This document shows, piece after piece, positions 1 through 8,749 of a stretch of DNA of 64,000 nucleotides (the first letter of the stretch is position 1; every line of letters starts with the position of its first letter). The stretch is taken from contig NZ_LWMW01000108.1 of NCBI RefSeq assembly GCF_001639285.1, positions 19,577 to 83,576 of the forward strand. Reading direction: 5' to 3'. A program made the translations under genes and the position numbers. Origin of the DNA: Methanobrevibacter cuticularis. GTDB taxonomy: Archaea; Methanobacteriota; Methanobacteria; Methanobacteriales; Methanobacteriaceae. A model generated the notes under the pieces. It worked only from the letters and a program-made list of their open reading frames with translations, did no database searches and was not told the origin of the DNA.

Positions 1-754
1 TTTCATCGATGCAAATTGTTCTATCGGCATCTCCATCATGAGCTATTCCAATATCAGCACCAAGATCTTTTACAGTAGCTATTAAATCACCGAGATTAGC
101 TTCAATTGGTTCAGGATCACGCCCAGGGAAGAATCCATCCGCTTGACAATTTAAGGTTATTACATCACATCCTAATTTTTGTAGGATATAAGGAGCAGTG
201 AAACAACCAGCTCCAGAACCACAATCAAGAACAACTTTTAGTTTTGCATCTTTTATGGCTGTAACATCAACTCTAAATAACACTTCTTCTATGTATTCAT
301 CAATTATTTTATCATTAGTATATAAATTTCCAATATTTTCCCAAGATGCACGTTTTGGTTGACTATCAAAGTATAATTTCTCAATAGCTATATCATCTTC
401 ATCATTAATTCCAATCCCTTGAGAATCTACAAATTTTATTCCATTGTATTTTGGAGGGTTGTGGGAAGCTGTTACTATGATGCCGCCATCATAATATTTT
501 CTAACTGCATATTGGACTGTAGGGGTTGGGAGAATTCCTAGATCTACAACTTCACACCCAGAGGATAACAGTCCTGCAATTATGGCATATTTTATCATAG
601 GGGTGGTGGTTCTTGTATCTCCACCAATAGCTATTTTTCCCTGAATTAAAGTTCCATAACTCGCAGCTAGTCTTGAAGCAAACTCCGGAGTTAAAATGTC
701 GTTAGCAGTTCTTCTCACACCAAATGTCCCGAATAATCTTTTATCAATGCTCAT
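1..754 (-). CDS. glmM: Phosphoglucosamine/phosphohexose mutase, 3' end cut by window
   Basis: Alpha-D-phosphohexomutase family enzyme that moves phosphate between C1 and C6 of a hexose phosphate. In methanogens this family makes GlcN-1-P or Man-1-P for UDP-GlcNAc and wall or glycan synthesis. The translated part is about 251 residues, while the family is usually about 450. It starts MSIDKRLFGTFGVR, which is the usual opening of the family. The phosphoserine loop TASHNPP is at about residues 95-101 with the catalytic Ser at 97, and the metal loop DGDADR is at about 240-245. The C-terminal half lies outside the window. Substrate choice (GlmM versus ManB) cannot be decided from this part; GlmM is an inference from the methanogen context. 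Confidence 0.88.
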   Translation of the reverse strand, partial: MSIDKRLFGTFGVRRTANDILTPEFASRLAASYGTLIQGKIAIGGDTRTTTPMIKYAIIAGLLSSGCEVVDLGILPTPTVQYAVRKYYDGGIIVTASHNPPKYNGIKFVDSQGIGINDEDDIAIEKLYFDSQPKRASWENIGNLYTNDKIIDEYIEEVLFRVDVTAIKDAKLKVVLDCGSGAGCFTAPYILQKLGCDVITLNCQADGFFPGRDPEPIEANLGDLIATVKDLGADIGIAHDGDADRTICIDE

Positions 755-877
755 AAATTTCCTTCCCTTTATAAGATAAGTTTTTTTTACAATATAATAT
801 TATTAAAATTAGGACTAATTATTATTAAATTAGTTTCAATATTTATATTATTATTTGTTATGTTATAATAAATATAT

Positions 878-1133
878 AATTATCAACAATTATTTTCAAG
901 GATTAAAAATAATTAATTATAAATAAATAATTAATTATAAATAATTATCAACAATTATTTTCAATGATTAAAAATAATTAATTATAGATAATTATCAACA
1001 ATTATTTTCAAGGATTAAAAATAATTAATTATAGATAATTATCAACAATTATTTTCAAGGATTAAAAATAATTAATTATAGATAATTATCAACAATTATT
1101 TTCAATGATTAAAAATAATTAATTTTCTAAGGA
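878..1133. repeat. 47-bp tandem repeat array, about five copies
   Basis: The core TATCAACAATTATTTTCAA recurs at 881, 946, 993, 1040 and 1087. The last three intervals are exactly 47 bp and the first is 65 bp because of an 18-bp internal duplication. Copies differ by single bases (CAAGG versus CAATG). The array fills most of the 444-bp spacer between the mutase and the OB-fold gene, both on the minus strand. I see no gene in the spacer. Confidence 0.9.
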
Positions 1134-1198
1134 GAAAAATAATTATTTTTTTTAAAATCTTTCTATTGGTTAGTAATATATATTGAGATATCTAATTT

Positions 1199-1597
1199 TT
1201 AATTTTCGATCTTAATAGATTGGGAATTAGCTAATATTAATTCCATTTCACCATTATACTGTGTTAAAGTCCCAATGACTTTAACTCTTTTGTTTTTAAA
1301 GTTATTGATATCTGTCTCTTCTTCTTGAAATTCAACAACTGTAGATTCAAAAACAATAATGTTAATTCGCCCTGTTCCATCATTTAAAGTTAAAAAATAG
1401 CTCTTTCCACTTGATGATTCTTTAATCGAATCAATCACTCCCAAAATAGCTACTTCTTCATCTACTGATCCTTTGTCAATGTTTTCAATAGCTATTTCTT
1501 TTGGAGATATTCCTCCTGCAAAGATCAACATTCCTACTATTCCAATTAATGAAGTAATAAGAGCTACTTTAAATATTTTCTCATCTGTAATTTCCAT
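1199..1597 (-). CDS. Membrane-anchored OB-fold nucleic-acid-binding-type protein
   Basis: A 132-residue protein. Residues about 9-29 form one hydrophobic helix with a short charged N-terminus, so the protein is probably anchored in the membrane. Residues about 45-130 look like an OB-fold of the tRNA/helicase anticodon-binding type: there is a strand containing AILGVIDSIKES, then YFLTLNDGTGRINIIVF, and late in the domain KRVKVIGTLTQYNGEMEL. OB-folds of this class usually bind single-stranded nucleic acid, but membrane-tethered versions are poorly characterised. It lies between two repeat-filled spacers and has no obvious operon partner. The fold call is moderately sure; the function is unknown. 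Confidence 0.75.
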   Translation of the reverse strand: MEITDEKIFKVALITSLIGIVGMLIFAGGISPKEIAIENIDKGSVDEEVAILGVIDSIKESSSGKSYFLTLNDGTGRINIIVFESTVVEFQEEETDINNFKNKRVKVIGTLTQYNGEMELILANSQSIKIEN

Positions 1598-1725
1598 TTA
1601 CTACATCTCAAACTTCTTATCAATATCAATTAAAGTTCATTATTAACTTATATTAATTTATTTTGAAATTCATATATAAATATTACTCATTTTTAAAGAT
1701 AGTATTATTATTGATCTTTATTATT

Positions 1726-1885
1726 GATTTTAAAATTGTAAATATAGTTGATATTATAAAATTTAGTTGAAAATAGAAATATTATTTGAATAAGTATTAT
1801 TGATGTTTATTTTTGATTTTAAAATTGTAAATATAGTTGATATTATAAAATTTAGTTGAAAATAGAAATATTATTTGAATAAGTA
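1726..1885. repeat. Direct repeat, two copies of about 71 bp, period 89 bp
   Basis: A segment starting GATTTTAAAATTGTAAATAT at 1726 is repeated almost exactly from 1815. It lies in the 493-bp spacer upstream of the OB-fold gene and downstream of the DNA ligase gene. I see no coding sequence in the rest of 1598-2090. Confidence 0.88.
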
Positions 1886-2090
1886 ATAGTAAATGAAATT
1901 ATATAATAATATTGAAATAAGATTAGGAAAATGAGTTATTTAAATAATTAAATGCATAATTAATTAATAGGTAGTTACTAGATTATCAATCACTAGATAA
2001 TTAATTAGTAGATATTCAATAGATAATTATTATGGTGTAGTATTAAAGTACGATGAGAAAAACAATGATTTTAGCAGAATATCTATTATA

Positions 2091-3740
2091 TTATTCTTTG
2101 TACATTGATTTTAGTCTTTCAACGGTGTCAATGTCGTTTATGCCTTTATCATTTCTAATTCTTTTAACAACAGGGAAACGTAAAGAGTACTTTGCTTCAT
2201 ATTCTGGGCTTTTAACTATTTCACTGTAAGCTATTTCTAAAATTATTTTAGGTTCTACTTCTATTTTGGTTCCTTTGTCCCTGATTTTATATTTTTGCAT
2301 TAATTCTGTGAGAGTAGCTAATGTATCATCATCTAAACCAGTGGCTACATAAACTAATGTTTTTAATTGATCATCAGCATCTCTTAGGGCTACTAAATAA
2401 GAACCAATGAAATTTGCTCTTTTTCCAACACCATAAGTTCCACCTACAACTACAACATCCAGTGTTTCAGGTTCTGCTTTAAATTTCAGCATCTTTTTGC
2501 CACGAATTCCTGGAATATATGGTTCATTTGGGTTTTTAATCATTATTCCTTCGTTACCCTCACCAATAGCTGTATTGAATAGATTTGTAGCATCTTCGAG
2601 ATTACTCTCATCTACTTTGGTCATTTCACTAAGATGAATCTTTTCAGAAGTGGTTAATATACTCTCAAGTTTATTTCTTCTGAATGATAAGGGTTCATCA
2701 AGCATAGGTTCTTTGAAATAAAGAAGATCAAAAAGATATAGATTTAGAGGAGTATTTTCAATAGCTTTTTCAATGTTATATTTTCTTCTAACACGTTGAA
2801 GTATATTTTGGAATGAAATTGGCTTATTATCTTTTGTAGCAATCATTTCTCCTTCGGCTATGAAATCTTCATCAGGAAATGCTTTTTGGATGTAACGATC
2901 CATTTCAGGAATAGCTAATGTAATATCATCTAATCTTCTGGTGAAAATTTTGAGCTCTTCTCCTTTTTTGTGGATTTGGACACGGATTCCATCATATTTT
3001 ACTTCACAAATAGCTCCTCCCATTTCAAGTATGCTGCTGTTTATTCCATCAGCTAATTGGGCAAGCATCGGTTTTACTGGTCTTCCTGGAGTAAGTGAAA
3101 GCTTTTTTAATCCATCTTCTCCTTCATTTTTTGCCACTTCAGCTATTAATCCTAAATCATTAGTTAGCATATGTGCTCTTTCAGTAACAGGTTTGTCAAT
3201 ATTAAATGCATTTGAAATACCATCTCTGACTATTCCTTCTCCAACCCCAATTCTAAGTTCTTCAATAATGGTTCTTGAAATATATTTAGCTTCTGTAGCT
3301 GTTGCTGATGATAATAGCTCTAAAACAATAGCTATTTTCCGTGATGTTGATCTACTTCCTGATATTTTAGTTAATTTTCTTAAATTATTAAATACAAAAT
3401 CAATGGTAAGTTGTTTTGAAAAGAAAGTTGTTTGAGATTTGCTTTCATATAGCTTTTCAGCAGCTGCTCCTATGTCCCCTTGTTCTCTTACTTGATCTTC
3501 TACACTACTTGTAGAAACTCCAACAACATCAGCTATTGCTTTCATTAGTAGCTTATCTCCAAGTCCTTGTTCTTCCTCACTCCAAGTAGGAAAAACGATT
3601 CCTAAAGACATTAACACAACTTTAGGGAGTGTTTCAGAATCAACTTTTGAGAAAAAATCAGCTAAAATGTCTGTTTTTTCTAATCTTTTTGTGGTTGCAG
3701 CTAATGCTTCATAAACATCTACAATTTCTTGATATTTCAT
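2091..3740 (-). CDS. lig: ATP-dependent DNA ligase
   Basis: Replicative DNA ligase of the archaeal/eukaryotic LigI type, which seals nicks using ATP through a ligase-AMP intermediate. At 549 residues it is full length for the family. The N-terminal DNA-binding domain occupies about 1-215. The nucleotidyltransferase domain follows with motif I EVKYDGIRV, in which Lys248 is the adenylated residue. Motif III lies near LYLFDLLYF, motif IV at EGIMIKNP and motif V near KMLKFKAE. The OB-fold closes with a basic C-terminus containing FPVVKRIRNDKG. The ATG start places a normal N-terminus. The gene stands alone between long AT-rich spacers. Confidence 0.96.
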   Translation of the reverse strand: MKYQEIVDVYEALAATTKRLEKTDILADFFSKVDSETLPKVVLMSLGIVFPTWSEEEQGLGDKLLMKAIADVVGVSTSSVEDQVREQGDIGAAAEKLYESKSQTTFFSKQLTIDFVFNNLRKLTKISGSRSTSRKIAIVLELLSSATATEAKYISRTIIEELRIGVGEGIVRDGISNAFNIDKPVTERAHMLTNDLGLIAEVAKNEGEDGLKKLSLTPGRPVKPMLAQLADGINSSILEMGGAICEVKYDGIRVQIHKKGEELKIFTRRLDDITLAIPEMDRYIQKAFPDEDFIAEGEMIATKDNKPISFQNILQRVRRKYNIEKAIENTPLNLYLFDLLYFKEPMLDEPLSFRRNKLESILTTSEKIHLSEMTKVDESNLEDATNLFNTAIGEGNEGIMIKNPNEPYIPGIRGKKMLKFKAEPETLDVVVVGGTYGVGKRANFIGSYLVALRDADDQLKTLVYVATGLDDDTLATLTELMQKYKIRDKGTKIEVEPKIILEIAYSEIVKSPEYEAKYSLRFPVVKRIRNDKGINDIDTVERLKSMYKE

Positions 3741-4221
3741 TTTTTCATCTTTGAGGATTGATTTTTTAGGTGAATATTATTAAAGAATAACATTATTAAA
3801 CTTCTATTTTAAAATTTTTATTTTTAACAATTTTAACTAAATTATTATTAATAGATTATTCTTATTAAGTTTGTCTTTTAAAATTTTTATATTTAACTAA
3901 TTATATTTCAAATAAATAATTTTAAATTATTTTTATATACTATTACATTTATACTGTATAGTATTTATATTCTATTACAATTCTACTGTATAATATTTAT
4001 ATGCTATTAGATTTATTTTTTACTATATTCTAGAACATTATAATAATTGAATATTATACTTATAGAATATTATATCCACTAACTTTAAAATTGATTTATT
4101 AAAAATTAAAGTTTTTTGACAAATTTCTTCATTTAAATCTATCTTTTATAAAAATAGGAGTAAATAATTATCTAGAATCATCCTTTATAGAGAACTTTCA
4201 ATATATTTAAAAAATATTGGA
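3741..4221. other. AT-rich spacer between divergently oriented genes
   Basis: A 481-bp spacer upstream of both the ligase (minus) and the glycosyltransferase (plus). It contains loosely repeated TATTTATAT/CTATTA motifs at about 3950-4015. The last part, from about 4168, still reads in frame with the downstream glycosyltransferase (see that entry). No other gene is seen. Confidence 0.6.
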
Positions 4222-5058
4222 ATGTTAGATCATGAAATAATCTTTATCGATGAGGGGTCTAATGATTTGAGTTTAGAGAAAATAAAAGAGCTTTCAAATA
4301 ACGATTCTAAGGTTAATTTTGTATCTTTTTCAAGAAATTTTGGTAAAGAAGCTGCAATTTATGCTGGATTAGAAAATTCTACTGGAGATTATGTGGTATT
4401 GATGGATGCTGATCTTCAAGACCCTCCTTCACTATTGCCTGAAATGCTTGGTTATGTTTTATATGATGATTATGATTCAGTGGCTACAAAAAGAGTTTCA
4501 AGAAAAGGAGAAGCTAAAATTCGCTCATTTTGTGCCAATCAATTTTATAAAATAATAAACAAAATATCTAAGACAAATATCGTTAATGGTGCGAGAGATT
4601 ATCGTTTAATGAGTAGACAAATGGTAAATTCTATTTTAGAATTGAGTGAATATAATCGTTTTTCTAAGGGGATTTTTTCATGGGTAGGGTATAAAACTAA
4701 ATGGTTAGAGTATGATAATATTGAAAGAAAAGATGGAAAAAGTAGTTGGTCATTTTGGCAATTATTCAAATACTCATTAGAGGGGATTATTGCATTTTCC
4801 ACTTCTCTTTTAGCTATATCAACACTTTCAGGCTTGTTGTTTTCATTAATATCATTTATAATGATTGTAGTGATTGTTTTCAGAACTTTAATTTATGGTG
4901 ATTCTGTACCTGGTTGGCCTTCTATTATTTGTATAATCCTTCTTGTAGGTGGAATACAGTTATTCTCAATAGGAATATTAGGGGAATATTTATCTAAAAC
5001 TTATCTTGAAACTAAGAAAAGACCTATCTATATTGTCAGTGAAAGCAATTTTGACTGA
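4222..5058 (+). CDS. GT2 polyprenyl-phosphate glycosyltransferase, N-terminally truncated (probable pseudogene)
   Basis: Resembles DPM1/GtrB-type enzymes that load a sugar onto a polyprenyl phosphate. Visible parts are EIIFIDEGSND (usual DDGS region), the acceptor/metal segment VLMDADLQDPP, GARDYRLM, the amphipathic segment before KDGKSSWSFWQL, and two C-terminal membrane helices at about residues 195-225 and 233-255 with ILGEYLSKTYLE. The first beta strand with the family's VPVYNE motif is missing. Homologous-looking sequence (YRELSIYLKNIG) continues upstream in frame from the ATG to about 4168, where a TAA at 4165 stops it; no start codon lies in that stretch. I infer 5' truncation or an old frameshift, so activity is doubtful. 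Confidence 0.72.
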   Translation: MLDHEIIFIDEGSNDLSLEKIKELSNNDSKVNFVSFSRNFGKEAAIYAGLENSTGDYVVLMDADLQDPPSLLPEMLGYVLYDDYDSVATKRVSRKGEAKIRSFCANQFYKIINKISKTNIVNGARDYRLMSRQMVNSILELSEYNRFSKGIFSWVGYKTKWLEYDNIERKDGKSSWSFWQLFKYSLEGIIAFSTSLLAISTLSGLLFSLISFIMIVVIVFRTLIYGDSVPGWPSIICIILLVGGIQLFSIGILGEYLSKTYLETKKRPIYIVSESNFD

Positions 5059-5376
5059 ATACTACGCCCAAATAGATATGTACATCATCAAAAGCTTCTT
5101 TAAATTAAACTTTAGATAGGATATTCTTTAGATAGGGTATTAGTTAATCTTATTATTAGCTATTATCTTTATTCTCAAAGATTTAAAAAAAGAAGATTGA
5201 TGGATTAGTTAGATTTATGCTCCTGCACCTTCTAATGCATCTAAATAAGCACAATCAAAAAAGAAAAAATATATCCTAATGATGAAATTATATATTAGTA
5301 AAATAATCATCTAAATGATTAAAAAGTGTCATTTTAAATTTGATATAAAATATAATAATTGTATTGTTTTATATCA
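5059..5376. other. Spacer with a possible C-terminal gene remnant
   Basis: A 318-bp stretch between convergent genes. On the minus strand at about 5219-5257 a short frame reads DCAYLDALEGAGA then stop. It has less biased codons than its surroundings and could be the tail of a lost gene, but it is too short to assign. Nothing else is seen. Confidence 0.3.
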
Positions 5377-5880
5377 TTATAATATTTGTTCAAATCTATC
5401 TTGGGATGCCTTACAGATTGGACAGTTTAGTGGAGGTTTCTCTCTACCACAAAGGTATCCACAAACTTTACATCTCCATATAGGGACTTTTAATTTTCCT
5501 AAAATCTCTGTGGAAGACTTATTTTCGCTAGAAGATTCGTTTTCCGCATCTTTTTTAGCTTTTTCTCTTACACGTCTGTCAGGTATGGAAGTCAATTGTT
5601 GTTTTCCTTTTAAAACATCTTCAGTCACATAAAGTGCACAAAAACATGCTCCCTTATCAACTAAATCTGGATCTCGATAGTCACAGGGACATATTATATC
5701 AAGATCTTTTTCTCTTTCTCCAGAAGCTAATCTACAAGGGCAAGAGGCGTATCCATATCTATCTATATTAACATTGATACTATCTAATAATGATTGAACA
5801 AATTCAGTATCATCATTGATATAATATCCTCCGTCTTCTGCTTCTTTTTTGAATTTATCATAAGAACTAAAATCACTCAT
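5377..5880 (-). CDS. ftrB: Ferredoxin:thioredoxin reductase catalytic subunit fused to rubredoxin domain
   Basis: A 167-residue redox protein. Residues about 1-95 match the FTR catalytic (beta) subunit: the CPC, CPC and CFC pairs at Cys47/49, Cys64/66 and Cys79/81 provide the [4Fe-4S] ligands and the redox-active disulfide. After a charged, Ser/Glu-rich linker (about 100-130), residues 135-167 form a short rubredoxin knuckle pair, CKVC (137/140) and CPIC (153/156), of the rubrerythrin type. FTR takes electrons from ferredoxin and reduces a thioredoxin- or glutaredoxin-like protein. Such a candidate is encoded immediately upstream on the same strand (6014-6292), suggesting a reductase-partner pair. 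The rubredoxin may be an extra electron donor or acceptor (inference). Confidence 0.9.
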   Translation of the reverse strand: MSDFSSYDKFKKEAEDGGYYINDDTEFVQSLLDSINVNIDRYGYASCPCRLASGEREKDLDIICPCDYRDPDLVDKGACFCALYVTEDVLKGKQQLTSIPDRRVREKAKKDAENESSSENKSSTEILGKLKVPIWRCKVCGYLCGREKPPLNCPICKASQDRFEQIL

Positions 5881-6013
5881 TAGAATACTTCCAATAATAT
5901 TTAAAGATAGAAAATAAAAATTAAAATCTTTAAGTTTTTTTTTTTTTTTAAAAAAAAATGTAATTAAGATTTAATTGTTTTTTTTAAAATTAAAAAGGTA
6001 ATTTCATAAGAAA

Positions 6014-6292
6014 TTATCCTAATACCTTTTTGATGTTTTCTTCTTCAAAACCTATGATAACATTATCATTGTTTATAACAATTGTAGGGAAAGAGATGTC
6101 TTTATTCCATTTTTCAAGTTCTTTTACAACTTCTTCTCTTTCTTCACCACTTGTTAGATCAACATAAACATAGTCATATTTGACATTAAGTTCTTCTAAT
6201 AATGCTCTGGTTTTTCTACACCATTGACAGGTGCTTAGTGCGAATAAAAGAACATTTCCTTTATCTTCACCATCAATATGTTGTAATTCCAT
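6014..6292 (-). CDS. Glutaredoxin/NrdH-like protein
   Basis: A 92-residue thioredoxin-fold protein. The active site is STCQWCRK with Cys22 and Cys25, and the cis-Pro loop is FPTIVINND at about 68-76. The CxxC sits after the first beta strand (NVLLFALS), as in glutaredoxins. It is encoded 133 bp upstream of the FTR-rubredoxin gene on the same strand, so it is the likely acceptor of FTR electrons; FTR reduction of NrdH-like proteins is described in methanogens. A good GAAGG ribosome-binding site precedes the ATG. A T/A homopolymer tract (about 5935-5958) lies between the two genes. Confidence 0.88.
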   Translation of the reverse strand: MELQHIDGEDKGNVLLFALSTCQWCRKTRALLEELNVKYDYVYVDLTSGEEREEVVKELEKWNKDISFPTIVINNDNVIIGFEEENIKKVLG

Positions 6293-6619
6293 TTTTTAAC
6301 CTTCTTTTTAAGTTTATATATGATATAAAAATTATGTTTTTCATATTATTTAAATACCCTCTATTATAAAGTTAAGATTAATGCTATCATGCTACATTGT
6401 AATAGTTAATTTAATTTTTTATAAATTTAAAACTATCAATTAATACTTTATTTTTAAAATGATAAATGTTTAACAGTTAGTTCAAATTATTATCTATATC
6501 ATACTTCTCTATAACATTTTTTCACAATGATTATCTTTAAAATATTATTAACAAAACTCAATCATAACTACTAATTGTTATGAATAAAAATAATGGTTGA
6601 TTTTAGATTTTATTTATTA

Positions 6620-6709
6620 AAACTTTTGATTTAGTTTTTTTTATTAAAATCATTCTCAGCTATTAAACTTTTGATTTAGTTTTTTTTAGTAAAATCATTC
6701 TCAGCTATT
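6620..6709. repeat. 45-bp tandem duplication of the 3' end of thiC
   Basis: Positions 6665-6709 contain the last codons and stop of thiC (minus strand). An almost identical 45-bp copy (one base difference, ATTAAAA versus AGTAAAA) lies directly downstream at 6620-6664. The copy includes a duplicated stop region outside the gene. The rest of 6293-6619 is AT-rich without a visible gene. Confidence 0.9.
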
Positions 6710-7962
6710 CTAATTGCACAATATTCTCCACACATTGAACACATTTTATCATCCTCAACTGGACAACTTTTTCTATATTTCTTTGGCTTTTCACTATCAA
6801 AAGCTAATTCAAACTGTCTATCCCAATCAAAATTTTTTCGAGCTGTTGCCATAGCCTTTTCTTTTTTCCAAGCATTAGGTAATCCTAGCGCAACATCTGC
6901 TGATTGAGCAGCTATTTTCGAAGCTATTATTCCTTCTTTCACATCTTCAAGAGAAGGAATAGCTAAATGTTCAGCAGGTGTTACATAACATAAGAAATCA
7001 GCACCAGAATGAGCAGCTATTGCACCACCAATAGCTGAAGTTATATGGTCATAACCAGGAGCTAAATCAGTTACAATAGGACCTAATACATAAAAAGGAG
7101 CTCCATTACACAGTGTTTTTTCTATTTTCATGTTAGCAGCTATTTGATCAAGTGGAACATGTCCGGGACCTTCTACCATTACTTGAACATTTGACTCTTG
7201 TGCCCTTTTGACTAAAGTTCCCAATGTAACAAGTTCTTGAATTTGTGGAACATCAGTTGCATCAGAAAGACATCCAGGACGTAATCCATCTCCTAAACTT
7301 AGTGTAATATCATATTCATAAGCTAATTCTAGAATATAATCGTAATTTTTATATAAAGGATTTTCTCTCTCATTATGAAGTATCCAAGATGATAAAAATG
7401 TTCCTCCTCTACTTACAATTCCCATCATCCTATTAGATTTTTGTAATTTTTCAACGACATCTTTATTTATTCCACAGTGTAATGTCATGAAATCAACACC
7501 TTCTTTAGCTTGATTTTCAATAGCTTTAAAGATATCATCTTCACTCATGTTAATTACAGAACCATCCCTATTTTGGGCTTCTACTCCTGCTTCATATATT
7601 GGAACCGTTCCTATTGGAATATCCACATTTTCTATTATCCTTTTCCTAAATTCTTTCAGTTTTGATCCTGTGCTTAAATCCATTAAAGCGTCTGCACCAT
7701 ATTCTTCACATACTTTTGCTTTTTTAATCTCAATATCAATATCTTCCATCTTAGATGATGAACCTATATTGGCATTTATTTTAGTGCTTAATCCTTCTCC
7801 AATACCACATGGTTTTGTGGTTCTACCAATATTTTTAGGTATTACAATTTTCCCTTCAGCTATTCTTTGAATAAGTTTGTCAATATTAATTTTTTCTTGT
7901 TCAGCTATTTTTTTAGCTTCTTCAGTAATATGACCTTTTTTAGCATCTTCTACTTGAGTCAA
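6676..7962 (-). CDS. thiC: Phosphomethylpyrimidine synthase ThiC
   Basis: Radical-SAM enzyme that rearranges aminoimidazole ribotide to HMP-P in thiamine synthesis. At 428 residues it is the normal length for the short archaeal/bacterial form. Family blocks seen are TVPIYEAG, FMTLHCGIN, SRGGTFLSSWILHN, EGPGHVPLDQI, GPIVTDLAPGYDHI and YVTPAEHLAIPS. The C-terminal cluster motif is CSMCGEYC (Cys408, 411 and 415); the final spacing is three residues rather than the four typical of most bacterial enzymes. The start is a TTG codon after a GAGGGAT ribosome-binding site. It is divergent from the CBS gene, and its 3' end is tandemly duplicated. No riboswitch was recognised in the 45-bp upstream gap. 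Confidence 0.97.
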   Translation of the reverse strand: MTQVEDAKKGHITEEAKKIAEQEKINIDKLIQRIAEGKIVIPKNIGRTTKPCGIGEGLSTKINANIGSSSKMEDIDIEIKKAKVCEEYGADALMDLSTGSKLKEFRKRIIENVDIPIGTVPIYEAGVEAQNRDGSVINMSEDDIFKAIENQAKEGVDFMTLHCGINKDVVEKLQKSNRMMGIVSRGGTFLSSWILHNERENPLYKNYDYILELAYEYDITLSLGDGLRPGCLSDATDVPQIQELVTLGTLVKRAQESNVQVMVEGPGHVPLDQIAANMKIEKTLCNGAPFYVLGPIVTDLAPGYDHITSAIGGAIAAHSGADFLCYVTPAEHLAIPSLEDVKEGIIASKIAAQSADVALGLPNAWKKEKAMATARKNFDWDRQFELAFDSEKPKKYRKSCPVEDDKMCSMCGEYCAIRIAENDFTKKN

Positions 7963-8007
7963 TTTTTATCCCTCATTTTAATATATGAGTTTAAACAATA
8001 TTAATAT

Positions 8008-8385
8008 ATGATTGAAAATTTATCTGCAAAGGATATAATGTTGCATGAAATAATCATATCATCACCAGATGATTTAGTTGCTGCTGCTAAGCTTAAAATG
8101 TTAAGAGCAAACATCGGAGGAGTCCCAATTGTGGATGGTAACAAATTAGTCGGGCTTATAACTCACCGTGATGTGTTATTAGCTGGTGATGAAGCTATGG
8201 GTCTCAAAGTCCAGGATTTAATGAGCAAAAATTTAGTTACTGTAAATGAAGATACAGGTATTAAAGATATCAGCGAAATCATGGCAAACACAGGCTATCA
8301 AAGAATACCTGTTGTAAAAAATGGACTTTTAGTTGGATTAATCACTCAAAGTTGTATAATCCGAGCAGTAGCAGATAATATATAG
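8008..8385 (+). CDS. Two-CBS-domain protein
   Basis: A 125-residue protein made of two tandem CBS motifs: residues about 5-57 (GVPIVDGNKLVGLITHRDVL) and about 66-122 (RIPVVKNGLLVGLITQSCII). CBS pairs bind adenosyl ligands such as AMP, ATP or SAM and act as regulators. No effector domain is attached. It is divergent from thiC with only 45 bp between the starts, so the two may share a promoter region. There is no strong ribosome-binding site upstream of the ATG, so leaderless translation is possible. The family is clear; the ligand and target are unknown. Confidence 0.9.
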   Translation: MIENLSAKDIMLHEIIISSPDDLVAAAKLKMLRANIGGVPIVDGNKLVGLITHRDVLLAGDEAMGLKVQDLMSKNLVTVNEDTGIKDISEIMANTGYQRIPVVKNGLLVGLITQSCIIRAVADNI

Positions 8386-8600
8386 TGTCATATTCAAATA
8401 ACCAGTCTTATTCAAATTGGATGATATTTAACTTACAATATCTATATATAGGCACAATATATTTAGATATAGACACAATAAGATATGGTTATGTAAATAT
8501 TTTTATAATTTATTAGTTATGTAACTATCTATTTTTTGTTTTTCTTATTATTATTCAGCTATATTATTTTATTTCTACTATTTCTATTTTTTTAATTATT

Positions 8601-8704
8601 GTTTCAGTTTTTTTATTCTTATTATTCATATTTTGTTTATTTTTGTTATTTTATATCGTTGTTTCAGTTTTTTTTATTCTTATTATTCATATTTTGTTTA
8701 TTTC
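8601..8704. repeat. T-rich direct repeat, two copies, period 60 bp
   Basis: GTTTCAGTTTTTTTTATTC at 8601 recurs at 8661, followed each time by TTATTATTCATATTTTGTTT. It lies between the convergent CBS and PAP2 genes. The long T runs could also terminate transcription of the CBS gene. Nothing else is seen in 8386-8749. Confidence 0.8.
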
Positions 8705-8749
8705 TAGCAAATTAATGGATGTATTTAGTGATTTAGCAATTTTAATCAA

